In this document: positions 1 to 8,052 of the stretch, piece by piece
How the letters are laid out: the number at the start of each line of letters is the position of its first letter
Position numbering within the stretch: the stretch's first letter is position 1
NCBI GenBank assembly: GCA_025964325.1
Contig: JAOPZA010000193.1
Span: 1 to 54,721, forward strand
Length of the DNA: 54,721 nt
Source: Conexibacter sp.
Lineage (GTDB): Bacteria > Actinomycetota > Thermoleophilia > Solirubrobacterales > Solirubrobacteraceae
Direction of reading: 5' to 3'
Made by a program: the position numbers and the translations under genes
Notes under the pieces: generated by a model
What the model saw: the letters and a program-made list of their open reading frames with translations, nothing else
The model's database searches: none
Told to the model about the DNA's origin: nothing

Positions 1-162
1 GAGGGCGCGCGCGTCGTCGCGCGCGACGACGGCGCCGAGCGCCGGCTCGACCGCGTCGAGCCGCTCGAGCACGGAGGCGACGAGCTCCCGCGCGGAGCAG
101 TCGCCGCCCTCGAGGCGGCCGAGCCAGGCGACGGCGGAGGGGCGGCCGGCGGGCGCGCTCAT
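1..162 (-). CDS. Amidase-signature family protein, N-terminal fragment (cut by window edge)
   Basis: Only the first 54 codons lie in the window. They read like the N-terminal helix region of amidase-signature enzymes: a CSARELVASVLERLDAVEP stretch followed by an Ala/Val-rich strand, matching the family pattern of 'S-x-E-L ... L-x-R-I-x-x-x-x-P-x-L-x-A'. The Ser-cisSer-Lys catalytic region would lie outside the window, so activity cannot be judged. The ATG at 162 overlaps the TGA of the upstream START-fold gene (ATGA), so the two are probably translationally coupled. An amidase beside HyuAB hydantoinase-type genes fits amide or carbamoyl hydrolysis, but the substrate is unknown. Confidence 0.6.
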   Translation of the reverse strand, partial: MSAPAGRPSAVAWLGRLEGGDCSARELVASVLERLDAVEPALGAVVARDDARAL

Positions 163-611
163 GAGACTGCGAGCGCGGCCTCGTACTCGAGGCGCCCCTT
201 GATCAGGGCCACCTCGGTGTGCCACAGGTGGTAGGTCAGGTCCCACTCCGCGTCGCTCGCCGTCGCGTGGCGCCAGGTCGTGAGCGTGACGAGCGAGCGC
301 TGCTCGCCGATCCCGAGCTGGTCGCCCGGGACGATCCGCGCCTGCACGATCCAGTGCAGGTCATCCGGGTCGCTGCCGCCGTGGTAGTCGACCAGCAGCA
401 GCTCCGGATGGGCCTCGAGCCGCACGTACAGCTCCTCGAACGTGAAGCGCGAGGTGCCGACGAAGACGCCGTCGTCGAGCTCGCGGCGGTTCCAGCTGCC
501 GAGCGCCCAGTGCGTCTGCTTCAAGCCGTCGGCCATGAAGTCGAACGCGGCGCGGGCCGGCACGGCGACTTCGACGCTGGCGCAGTGCGCCGGCGGATGC
601 AGCGGGGTCAT
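159..611 (-). CDS. SRPBCC (START-fold) domain protein
   Basis: A 150-residue protein with the size and pattern of the polyketide-cyclase/START-like superfamily: an N-terminal strand (VEVAVPARAAFDFMADGL), alternating strands through the middle (SRFTFEELYVRL, LLLVDYHG) and a long C-terminal helix. Members bind hydrophobic ligands or act as cyclases or hydrolase activators; no catalytic signature is visible. The start is supported by a GAGGTGA Shine-Dalgarno six bases before the ATG. It ends by overlapping the amidase start. It probably belongs to the unit running from the GntR regulator and the CMD-like gene. A TATTTGATCACA site lies in the gap just upstream of it. Confidence 0.7.
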   Translation of the reverse strand: MTPLHPPAHCASVEVAVPARAAFDFMADGLKQTHWALGSWNRRELDDGVFVGTSRFTFEELYVRLEAHPELLLVDYHGGSDPDDLHWIVQARIVPGDQLGIGEQRSLVTLTTWRHATASDAEWDLTYHLWHTEVALIKGRLEYEAALAVS

Positions 612-648
612 CGGACGTCACCTCGGAAAATCGCTGACGTAATCTAGA

Positions 649-660
649 TATTTGATCACA
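649..660. promoter_or_regulatory. TATTTGATCACA site (possible operator)
   Basis: This 12-mer lies in the short AT-rich gap upstream of the START-fold gene. The identical 12-mer occurs at 30877-30888 upstream of the acyl-CoA ligase, and the nine-base core ATTTGATCA occurs in reverse at 18518-18526 in the ABC promoter. The core TGATCA is palindromic. The regulator is unknown. Confidence 0.35.
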
Positions 661-680
661 TGGCCGTGAGGAGCGCGAGC

Positions 681-1067
681 CTACTCCTCCGGACCGAGCT
701 CCTCGCGCAGCAGCTCCATGCCCGTCGACGCCCGCGGATAGCCGATGTAGACCGCCAGCAGCGCCATCAGCGCGTGGAGCTCGGCGCGCGTCGCGCCGTT
801 GTCGATCGCCCACCGCAGATGACCGCGCAGACGCGCGTCGACGCCGCCCTGCGTCACGAGCGAGGCGATCACGACGAGGCTCCGATCCCGCATCGAGAGG
901 TCTCTGCCGGTCCATGCCCCGGCGCCCGACTGCCACGCCTCCTCGGCCATGTGGCTGCCGAGCATCGCCGTCATGTGCTCGGCGACCTCGTCGACCGAGA
1001 GGCCGAACTGGCTGGCGTACATCGCGAGCCCGCGCGCTCTGCGCTGCTCGTCGGGGTTCTCTGTCAT
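681..1067 (-). CDS. Carboxymuconolactone decarboxylase-like (CMD) protein
   Basis: The 128-residue protein has the all-helical CMD pattern: RDRSLVVIASLVTQGG, then a RGHLRWAIDNGATRAEL helix and the C-terminal ALMALLAVYIGYPRA segment. This matches PcaC-type 4-carboxymuconolactone decarboxylases rather than the AhpD type, since no CxxC redox motif is present. PcaC acts in beta-ketoadipate ring-fission pathways, but no other gene of that pathway is nearby, so the substrate is open. It sits 69 bp upstream of the START-fold gene on the same strand, with no terminator-like hairpin between them. Confidence 0.75.
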   Translation of the reverse strand: MTENPDEQRRARGLAMYASQFGLSVDEVAEHMTAMLGSHMAEEAWQSGAGAWTGRDLSMRDRSLVVIASLVTQGGVDARLRGHLRWAIDNGATRAELHALMALLAVYIGYPRASTGMELLREELGPEE

Positions 1068-1145
1068 CGCATCCTCCGCGTCGGATCGGGCGCCGCGAGC
1101 GGCGGCGCGACTGCGGCCGGCCGGCCGCCTACGAAGCGCGACAGC

Positions 1146-1904
1146 CTACGGATCGACGCGCGCGGCGACCTGCGGCTCGAAGAAGTCGCCCGAACGGCGC
1201 AGGTGGCGCCGCATCGCGGCCGCGGCCGCGGCCGGATCGCGCTGGCGGATCGCGCCGGCGACGCCGTCGAGCGCGAACACGACGTCGGCCGCGCCGAGCC
1301 GGTCGGTCGCGCGCGCGAAGTGCCGCAGCCGCAGGACCGTCGAGGTCGTGAACCTCACGATCAGCGGGTTGTGCGTGCAGAGCGCGAGCGCGCGGTGGAA
1401 GCGCAGGTCGAGGTCGAACGCGGCCTCCGCGTCGCTCGGCAGTCCCGCGGGCTCGGCGGGCAGCACCGCCACGAGCGCGTCGAGGTCGGCCTCGGTGCGG
1501 TGGGCGGCCGCGACCTCGGCGGCCAGCACGTCCTGCACCTGGCGCACCTGCAGCAGCTGGGCGTAGTCCTCGCCGGCGGCCACGGCCGGACGGCCCAGCA
1601 CGCCGCCGCCGCGCACGCGGCCGATCGCCTCGAGCGCGTCGGGCGTGACGCGGTAGCCGCCGTTGCGTCCGCGCGCGACGCTCAGCACGTTCGCGGCCCG
1701 CAGGGCGCTGAGGCCCTGCTGCACGGTCGGGACGGAGACGCCGAAGCGCTTCGAGGCGGCCTCGACGCTCGGCAGGCGATCGCCCGGTCGCAGCGTGCCG
1801 TCGAGGATCAGATCCTCGATCGCGAACGAGATCTGCTGCGGCGCGTTGAGCACCGGCCGTTGGGCGATGGCGGCGTCGACACGGTCCGCGGAGGAAGCCG
1901 GCAC
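1146..1904 (-). CDS. GntR family regulator, FadR/FCD subfamily (copy 1)
   Basis: The N-terminal winged helix (PQQISFAIEDLILDGTLRPG, then the RLPSVEAASKRFGVSVPTVQQGL recognition region) is followed by an all-helical FCD ligand domain with FDLDLRFHRALAL and TRDP/RHL-type motifs ending in AMRRHLRRSGDFF. FCD regulators usually repress adjacent operons and respond to organic acids. The start is uncertain. The GTG at 1904 gives a length before the HTH like that of the paralogue at 11936; the ATG at 1967 is possible but would run through the palindrome at 1928-1942. It is divergent from the M24-hyuBA operon, which is its probable target. Confidence 0.85.
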   Translation of the reverse strand: MPASSADRVDAAIAQRPVLNAPQQISFAIEDLILDGTLRPGDRLPSVEAASKRFGVSVPTVQQGLSALRAANVLSVARGRNGGYRVTPDALEAIGRVRGGGVLGRPAVAAGEDYAQLLQVRQVQDVLAAEVAAAHRTEADLDALVAVLPAEPAGLPSDAEAAFDLDLRFHRALALCTHNPLIVRFTTSTVLRLRHFARATDRLGAADVVFALDGVAGAIRQRDPAAAAAAMRRHLRRSGDFFEPQVAARVDP

Positions 1905-1927
1905 CTCCGGAAACCTAAGGAATTGTG

Positions 1928-1942
1928 CGTTGAAGGTCAACG
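1928..1942. promoter_or_regulatory. Palindromic operator candidate between gntR copy 1 and the M24-hyu operon
   Basis: CGTTGAAGGTCAACG is a perfect six-base inverted repeat with a three-base centre in the divergent gap. It overlaps a plausible -35 element (TTGAAG, 1930-1935). A TCTCAT -10-like hexamer follows 17 bp later (1953-1958), seven bases before the ATG at 1966, which suggests a leaderless transcript. Binding by the adjacent FCD regulator would block this promoter. Confidence 0.5.
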
Positions 1943-1965
1943 CGCCCCATGGTCTCATCGCCGCC

Positions 1966-3123
1966 ATGACTCATCTCCCGCTCGTGGAGCGCGACCGTCG
2001 CTGGGCGCTCCTCCAGGAGCTGCTCGCCGACGAGCAGCTCGACGTCCTCGTCCTCGCGGCGAACGACTACCGCGGCCACAAGGGCCCGCTGCGCTGGGTC
2101 GGCGACCTCAACCTCGCCCACCGCTACGGCTACGCGATCGCCGCCCCCGACCGCGCCCCGCGGCTGCTGCTGCCTGTCAACCTCGCGATGAACCCGCGCG
2201 GCGCGTGGGACGTCCACGTCACCTACGCCCGGCGCGTCAGCGATGGCCTCGTCGACGAGCTGAAGGCCCTCGGCGCGGGCGGGCGGGGGCGAATCGGCGT
2301 CGCCGGCCTCGCCCAGGTGATGAAGGTCGAGGACCACGAGGCGCTGCGCGCCGCCTTCCCGCAGGCCGAGATCGTCGACGCGAGCCTCGCCTTCGAGCGC
2401 ATCCGCGCGGTCAAGTCGGCGGCCGAGCTCGAGGGCCTGCGCGAGGCGACGCGGATCGCCGAGTCGTGCTTCGAGCGCCTGCTCGAGCTCGCCGGGCCGG
2501 GCGTGAGCGAGCGGGCGGTCGGCGCCGAGCTGGCGGCGCGGGCGCTCGCGCTCGGCGGCGAGGACCTGCTGTTCCTGACGATGTACGGCCGCCCCGCCGC
2601 CGACGGCACGGTCACCGGCCACTTCGGCCAGCCGGCCGGCCGCACGCTCCAGGACGGCGACGTGCTGACGTTCTCGTTCGAGCTCGTCGGACCGCTCGGC
2701 TTCTGGATGGAGCACGCGCGGATGGTCAGCATCGGCGCGCCCGACGAGCTCCAGCAGCGCATGAACGCCGCGGTCCGGGCCGGGCTCGAGGCCGGCGGCG
2801 CCGCGCTCGTGCCGGGCGCGCTGCCCGGCGCCGCCCAGCGGGCGACCGTCGAGGCGGTCGCCGAGCACGGCGCCAGCTGCACGTACTGGTCGGGCCACGG
2901 GATCGGCCAGGACGTGATCGAGGAGCCGTGGGTCGGGCTCGACGTCGTGCAGGAGCGCGACCCCGTCCCGCCGGCGCCGCTGCTGCCCGGCATGGCACTC
3001 TCGCTGCACCCGTTCGTGATCGACGACGGCAACCGTGCGATCGGCTACATGGCCGACACGTTCGTCGTCGGAGAGGACGGCCCCCTGTCCACCGTCTCCC
3101 GCGATCTCTGGAGCGTCCGTTGA
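1966..3123 (+). CDS. M24-fold (creatinase/Xaa-Pro peptidase-like) hydrolase, probably metal-free
   Basis: A 385-residue protein with the two-domain layout of the M24 family: a creatinase-N-like domain (about 1-145) and a pita-bread domain (about 150-385). The family landmarks are recognisable: VTGHFGQP around 217-223, LQDGDVLTFSF around 228-238, SGHGIGQD around 309-316 and LLPGMALSLHPF near 339-350. Three of the five usual metal ligands appear replaced (Asp to Ser237, Asp to Glu249, last Glu to His348), while His219, His311 and Glu320 remain. Creatinase is a known metal-free member using a His at the 219-like position. The TGA overlaps the TTG start of hyuB, so the operon is coupled. Substrate unknown; an amidino- or amidohydrolase is plausible. 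Confidence 0.75.
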   Translation: MTHLPLVERDRRWALLQELLADEQLDVLVLAANDYRGHKGPLRWVGDLNLAHRYGYAIAAPDRAPRLLLPVNLAMNPRGAWDVHVTYARRVSDGLVDELKALGAGGRGRIGVAGLAQVMKVEDHEALRAAFPQAEIVDASLAFERIRAVKSAAELEGLREATRIAESCFERLLELAGPGVSERAVGAELAARALALGGEDLLFLTMYGRPAADGTVTGHFGQPAGRTLQDGDVLTFSFELVGPLGFWMEHARMVSIGAPDELQQRMNAAVRAGLEAGGAALVPGALPGAAQRATVEAVAEHGASCTYWSGHGIGQDVIEEPWVGLDVVQERDPVPPAPLLPGMALSLHPFVIDDGNRAIGYMADTFVVGEDGPLSTVSRDLWSVR

Positions 3124-4874
3124 GCGCCGATCCGATCCTCGCCTCCGTCCTGCAGCGTCGCGTGCAGGCGATCTCGCACGAGATGGCGACCGTGCTGATG
3201 CGCTCCTCGCGCTCGCCGATCTTCAACGAGATCGGCGACCTCGTGACCGTCATCTTCGACGCCCGCGGACGGACGCTCGCGCAGACCGAGTACGCGTCGA
3301 TCATCGCCAACGGCGCGCAGCCGCCGCTGGCGCGGATCATCGAGTACTTCGGCGACGACCTCCACGACGGCGACGTGATCCTGCACAACGACGTCTACAG
3401 CGGCGGCAACCAGAACGCCGACGTCGGCGTCTTCCTGCCGATCTTCCACGACGGCGCGCTCGTCGCCTGGAGCGCGAGCAAGGGCCACGTCGCCGACATC
3501 GGCGGGATGACCGCCGGCGGCTACGACCCGCGCGCCCGCGACGTCTGGCAGGAGGCGTTCCGGATCCCGCCGCTGAAGATCCACGACCGCGGCGAGCTGC
3601 GCCGCGACGTCTGGGACCTCGTGCGCGCGAACATCCGCTTCGACGTCGTGAGCGAGGACATCAACGCGATGATCGGCGCCTGCACGATCGGCAAGCGCCG
3701 CCTCGGCGAGGTGCTCGACCGCTACGGCGTCCCCGCCTTCGACGAGCACATGGACTACGTGATCGACGCCTCCGAGCGCCAGGTGCGCGCGGAGCTCGAG
3801 CGCTGGCCCGACGGCACCTACCGCGGCGAGAGCTGGATGGTCTCCGACGGCATCGACCCGACCGCGCGCTACCGCGTCGCGGTCGCGATCACGATCGCCG
3901 GCGACGAGATCACGTTCGACTTCAGCGAGACCGACGACCAGGCGCCGGGCTTCACGAACATGCCGCCCGCCTCGGCGATCGGCGCGATCCGGATCGCCTT
4001 CCTGATGCTCGTGACCGCGGGCGGCCTCTCGCTGCCGGCCAACCACGGCGTCTTCGCGCCGATCCGCACCGTCTTCCGCAGAGGCTCGCTGATCGACCCG
4101 CACTTCCCCGCCTCGACGATCTTCGGCAACCAGATGTGCGACGAGGTGCTCGAGGCGATCATGCGCGCGCTCTCCGACGTGCTGCCCGACCGCGTCACGG
4201 CCGGCTGGAACCAGTTCCTCTGCACCGCGCTCAGCGCGATCGACCCGCGCACGGGCGAGCCGTCGGTCTCGCTGACGATCTTCCAGCGCGGCGGCCCGGG
4301 CGCGATGCGCGGCGCCGACGGCTACGACGCGCTCGGCTTCACCGGCACGCCCGGCAGCATGCGCTCGCCCGACATGGAGATGTTCGAGCTCTCGACGCCG
4401 CACTTCATGCACTACTACGAGTACCTGCCCGACTCGGCGGGCGCCGGCCAGTGGCGCGGCGGCTACGGCACGCGCTCGAGCTGGAGCTTCTACGGCGAGC
4501 ACGAGGCCGGCACGACGATCGGCGACGACGTCGCGGCCGAGGGCGCCGAGCCCGCGCACGGGCTCTTCGGCGGCAGCGCGGGCGGGCTCAACGAGCTGCG
4601 GCTGCGGCTGCCGGACGGCAGCGTGCGCGACTGGGGCTCGAAGGAGATCATCGAGCAGATCCCGCCCGGGACCGTCTGCGAGTCGCTCAACGGCGGCGGC
4701 GGCGGGTACGGCGACCCGCGCCTGCGCGATCCCGAGCTGGTGCTCGCCGAGGTCCGCGACGGGCTCCTGAGCGCCGCCGCGGCGGCCGCCGAGTACGGCG
4801 TCCGGATCGGCGCGGACGGACGCAGCATCGACCACGACGCGACGCGGGTGCTGCGCGCGGAGGAGCGGGCATGA
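3120..4874 (+). CDS. hyuB: Hydantoinase B/oxoprolinase family subunit (copy 1)
   Basis: A 584-residue protein of full HyuB length. Family motifs are clear: LQRRVQAISHEMATVLMRSSRSP at the N terminus, the LHNDVYSGGNQ metal-binding-type loop, SKGHVADIGG, SASTIFGNQ, the QRGGPGAMRGADG glycine-rich segment and a C-terminal GGGGGYGDP. HyuA/HyuB pairs form ATP-dependent enzymes such as N-methylhydantoinase, 5-oxoprolinase, caprolactamase, and acetone or acetophenone carboxylases. The TTG start at 3120 is supported by a GGAG six bases upstream and overlaps the preceding TGA. The C terminus overlaps the hyuA start by ATGA. Motifs alone do not give the substrate. Confidence 0.9.
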   Translation: MSADPILASVLQRRVQAISHEMATVLMRSSRSPIFNEIGDLVTVIFDARGRTLAQTEYASIIANGAQPPLARIIEYFGDDLHDGDVILHNDVYSGGNQNADVGVFLPIFHDGALVAWSASKGHVADIGGMTAGGYDPRARDVWQEAFRIPPLKIHDRGELRRDVWDLVRANIRFDVVSEDINAMIGACTIGKRRLGEVLDRYGVPAFDEHMDYVIDASERQVRAELERWPDGTYRGESWMVSDGIDPTARYRVAVAITIAGDEITFDFSETDDQAPGFTNMPPASAIGAIRIAFLMLVTAGGLSLPANHGVFAPIRTVFRRGSLIDPHFPASTIFGNQMCDEVLEAIMRALSDVLPDRVTAGWNQFLCTALSAIDPRTGEPSVSLTIFQRGGPGAMRGADGYDALGFTGTPGSMRSPDMEMFELSTPHFMHYYEYLPDSAGAGQWRGGYGTRSSWSFYGEHEAGTTIGDDVAAEGAEPAHGLFGGSAGGLNELRLRLPDGSVRDWGSKEIIEQIPPGTVCESLNGGGGGYGDPRLRDPELVLAEVRDGLLSAAAAAAEYGVRIGADGRSIDHDATRVLRAEERA

Positions 4875-6967
4875 GCTATCGGATCGGCATCGACGTCGGC
4901 GGCACCTTCACCGACTTCCTCCTGATCGGCGAGGGCCGCCGGCTCGTCCACAAGACGAGCTCGACGCCCGACGATCCCTCGCGTGGACTCGTCGTCGGGC
5001 TGGAGGAGATCGCGGCGCAGCTCGGGCTCGAGCTGCGCGCCTTCGTCGCCCGGCTGGAGCTGATCGTGCACGGCACGACCGTCACGACGAACGCGGTCCT
5101 GACGCACCGCGGGGCGCGCACCGGCCTGCTCGTGACCGAGGGCTTCCGCGACGTGCTGGCACTGCGCGACGGCACGCGCGAGGAGCCCTACGACAACCGC
5201 CTCGCGCCGCCGACCCCGCTCGTGCCGCGCTACCGCCGCCTGCCGGTCGGCGGGCGGATCGACTACAAGGGCGACGAGGTCGAGCCGCTGCGCGAGCAGG
5301 ACGTCCGCGACGCCGCCGCGGCGCTCGCCGCCGACGAGGTCGAGGCGATCGCGATCTGCTTCATGCACTCGCCCGCGAACGCCGAGCACGAGCGCCGCGC
5401 CCGCGACCTCGTCGCCGAGCTGCTGCCGGACGCCTACGTGACCGCCTCCAGCGACCTGCTGCCGCAGGTCCGCTACCACGACCGCATGAGCACGACGGTG
5501 CTCAACGCCTACGCCGGCCCGATCATCTCGCGCTACCTGGCGGCGCTGACGGAGCGGCTGGAAGGGCTCGCGTTCGACGGCACGCTGCTGATCATGCAGT
5601 CCAACGGCGGCGTCGCGACGCCGGCCGAGATCAGCGAGCGGGCGGCGCTGTCGCTGCTGTCGGGGCCGGCCTCCGGCCCGACCGCCGGGCTCTGGCAGCT
5701 CGCCCCGCACGGGCTCGACGAGTGCATCACCGTCGACATGGGCGGCACCAGCTTCGACGCCGCGCTCGTGAAGGACGGCGCGCCGCTGCTGATGGTCGAC
5801 GGCGTCGTCGATCGCTGGCGCCTCGCGCTGCCGACGATCGACATCCACACGATCGGCGCCGGCGGCGGCTCGATCGCCTGGCTCGACGAGGGCGGGCTGC
5901 TGCACGTCGGCCCGCAGAGCGCGGGCGCCCAGCCCGGACCCGCCAGCTACGGCCGCGGCGGCGCGCTGCCGACCGTCACCGACGCCGACCTCGTGCTCGG
6001 CTACCTCGGCGAGGAGTCGTTCCGCCACGGTGGGATGGCGCTCGACCTCGGCGCCGCACGCACCGCCTTCGGGCCGCTCGCGCAGGCGCTCGGCCTGACC
6101 GTCGAGCAGGCGGCGGCCGGCGTCTACGACCTCGTGAACGTGACGATGGCGACCGGCGTGCGCGACATCAGCATCCGCCGCGGGCTCGACCCGCGCGACT
6201 TCCCGCTCGTCGTCGCCGGCGGCGCGGGACCGCTGCACGCCGCCGCGATCGCGCGCGAGCTCGACATCCCCGCGCTGCTGGTGCCGCGCGAGTCGTCGAT
6301 CTTCTGCGCCGCCGGGATGCTGATGTCGGACTTCAAGCACGACGACGTGCGCGCGTACAAGACCCCGCTCGCGACCGCGGATCCGCAGCGGCTGACGGCG
6401 CTCCTGGACCAGCTGATCGCCGCCGGCCGCGAGACGCTCGCGCGCGAGGGCGTGCCGCCCGACCGCGTCGAGCTGCAGGCCGCGCTCGACCTGCGCTACG
6501 TCGGCCAGTGGCACGAGCTGACGGTGCCGATCGCGCTGCCGTTCGACGCCGCCGCGGCCGCCGCCGGCTTCCACGTCGAGCACGACCGCCTCTTCGGCCA
6601 CAGCTCGCCGGAGGGCGCCGTCGAGCTGCTCGCCGTCCGCCTCGGCGTCGTCGGCCGCACCGAGAAGCCCGACCCGACGGCGGAGGTCGAGCTCGGCGAG
6701 GGTCCGGCGCTGGTCGGCACCCGCCCGGTCTGGTCGCCGTCGGCGCGCACGCTCGTGGAGACGCCGGTCTACGACGGCGAGGCGCTCGCGAGCGGCACGA
6801 CGATCGCCGGTCCGGCGATCGTCGAGCTGCCGAACACGACGATCGTGGTGCCCGACGGCTTCACGCTCGGCGTCGACGCCTACCGCGCGCTCGTCGTCTA
6901 CGCGGGCGAGCGGGGCGCGGCGTTCGCCGGCGGCTTGGCCGGGCTCGGGACGGAGGTCGCGCGATGA
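4871..6967 (+). CDS. hyuA: Hydantoinase A/oxoprolinase family subunit (copy 1)
   Basis: A 698-residue protein with the ASKHA-type ATPase signature of HyuA: IDVGGTFTDFLLI at residues 5-17, VHGTTVTTNAVL, VDMGGTSFDAALV and the GAGGGSIAWLDEGG segment. The subunit phosphorylates the amide or carbonyl group of the substrate in hydantoinase, oxoprolinase and carboxylase complexes, working with HyuB. The ATG at 4871 follows a GGAGGAG five bases upstream and overlaps the hyuB stop. It ends overlapping the reductase start. The four-gene chain shows no internal promoter or terminator, so one transcript is likely. Confidence 0.92.
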   Translation: MSYRIGIDVGGTFTDFLLIGEGRRLVHKTSSTPDDPSRGLVVGLEEIAAQLGLELRAFVARLELIVHGTTVTTNAVLTHRGARTGLLVTEGFRDVLALRDGTREEPYDNRLAPPTPLVPRYRRLPVGGRIDYKGDEVEPLREQDVRDAAAALAADEVEAIAICFMHSPANAEHERRARDLVAELLPDAYVTASSDLLPQVRYHDRMSTTVLNAYAGPIISRYLAALTERLEGLAFDGTLLIMQSNGGVATPAEISERAALSLLSGPASGPTAGLWQLAPHGLDECITVDMGGTSFDAALVKDGAPLLMVDGVVDRWRLALPTIDIHTIGAGGGSIAWLDEGGLLHVGPQSAGAQPGPASYGRGGALPTVTDADLVLGYLGEESFRHGGMALDLGAARTAFGPLAQALGLTVEQAAAGVYDLVNVTMATGVRDISIRRGLDPRDFPLVVAGGAGPLHAAAIARELDIPALLVPRESSIFCAAGMLMSDFKHDDVRAYKTPLATADPQRLTALLDQLIAAGRETLAREGVPPDRVELQAALDLRYVGQWHELTVPIALPFDAAAAAAGFHVEHDRLFGHSSPEGAVELLAVRLGVVGRTEKPDPTAEVELGEGPALVGTRPVWSPSARTLVETPVYDGEALASGTTIAGPAIVELPNTTIVVPDGFTLGVDAYRALVVYAGERGAAFAGGLAGLGTEVAR

Positions 6968-7872
6968 GCGCCACGCTCCCCCGCGTCGGCGTCCTCGGCG
7001 TCGGCTCGCTCGGCGCCGCGATCGCCGCACGGCTCGCCGCGCAGGGCTACGAGGTGCACGCGCACGACCTCTCGCTCGCGCGGATCGACGCGCTCGCCGC
7101 CCACGGCGTGCGGGGCGCCAGCTCGCCGCGCACGCTGGCGGCCGCGACCGACGTCGTGATCGTGCTGCTGCCCGACACGCCCGAGATCCTCGCCTGCCTC
7201 GACGGCGCGGACGGGCTCGAGGCCGGGCTGCGACGCGGCGCCACCGTCGTGATCGCGAGCACCGTAATGCCCGACACGCCGCCGCTGCTGGCGACGCGGC
7301 TCGCGCCGCGGGGCGTCGCCGTGCTCGACGCGCCCGTCAGCGGCGGGCCGGTCGTGGCGCGCCAGGGAGAGCTGACGATCATGGTCGGCGCCGGGGCCGC
7401 GGACTACGCCGCGACCGAGCCGCTGCTGTCGGCCTACGGCCGGCCGGTGCACGTCGGGCCGGTCGGTCACGGCGAGATCGCGAAGCTGGCGAACAACCTG
7501 ATGGGCGCCGTGATCGTGCTCGGGATCGCGGAGGGACTCGCGCTCGCGGCGAAGGCCGGCGCCGACCTCGATCGCGTCCGCGAGGCCGTCTCCGGCGGCA
7601 GCGGCGCGAGCTGGATCCTCAGCGACTGGATGCCGCGCACCGTCCTCTCGGGCCACATCGACGCGCACTTCGCGGTCGGCCTGATGGCGAAGGACACGCG
7701 CCTGATCGGCGAGTACGCCGCGCAGCTCGGCGTGCCGCTCGAGGCCGGCCGGCTGGCGCAGGCGACGTTCGAGGAGGTCCGCGACGCCGGCTACGGCGAC
7801 AAGGACTTCTCGGTCCTCGTCGCGCTCCGCGCAGCCGCCGCCGGCGCCCCGCTGGCGGGGATCGCGCTGTAG
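6964..7872 (+). CDS. 3-hydroxyisobutyrate dehydrogenase-family NAD(P) reductase (copy 1)
   Basis: A 302-residue protein with a Rossmann GVLGVGSLGAAIA motif at residues 8-20, the family DAPVSGGPVVARQGELTIMVG segment near 116-135 and the catalytic-Lys helix GEIAKLANNLMGAVIVLGIAEG. This family includes 3-hydroxyisobutyrate dehydrogenase and tartronate semialdehyde reductase; the residues seen do not separate them. A GGAGG five bases before the ATG supports the start, which overlaps the hyuA stop. A small beta-hydroxyacid or semialdehyde product from the HyuAB step would explain its place. A second family member follows the other hyu module. Confidence 0.88.
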   Translation: MSATLPRVGVLGVGSLGAAIAARLAAQGYEVHAHDLSLARIDALAAHGVRGASSPRTLAAATDVVIVLLPDTPEILACLDGADGLEAGLRRGATVVIASTVMPDTPPLLATRLAPRGVAVLDAPVSGGPVVARQGELTIMVGAGAADYAATEPLLSAYGRPVHVGPVGHGEIAKLANNLMGAVIVLGIAEGLALAAKAGADLDRVREAVSGGSGASWILSDWMPRTVLSGHIDAHFAVGLMAKDTRLIGEYAAQLGVPLEAGRLAQATFEEVRDAGYGDKDFSVLVALRAAAAGAPLAGIAL

Positions 7873-7990
7873 GGCGGCGCGCGGTGGCGCTCCGCGCGAC
7901 GCGGCTGTTGCGGTGCGCCGCGCCGCAGCCGGCATCGAGGGAGGGGGAGCGCCAGCGCAGCGGCGGCCAGTGCGACCGTTCGGGGATGAC

Positions 7991-8027
7991 CGTCGACCTT
8001 TGGTCGTACAGCGACCGAAAGTCGACG
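7991..8027. terminator. Long hairpin between convergent operons (bidirectional terminator candidate)
   Basis: Arms 7991-8006 (CGTCGACCTTTGGTCG) and 8012-8027 (CGACCGAAAGTCGACG) pair over 16 positions with one mismatch and one wobble pair around a five-base loop. It lies between the end of the hyuBA-reductase operon and the convergent hyuB copy 2. No T-run follows on either strand, as is common in actinobacteria. The rest of 7873-8052 shows nothing else I recognise. Confidence 0.6.
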
Positions 8028-8052
8028 CTCGTCGAGTTCGAGCCGCCGCCGC

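Noticed and set aside
660-3119. Upstream part of the long plus-strand frame that contains hyuB
   Set aside because: The portion before the TTG at 3120 overlaps the regulator and the M24 gene and has no homology; the TTG has a proper Shine-Dalgarno and stop-start overlap.
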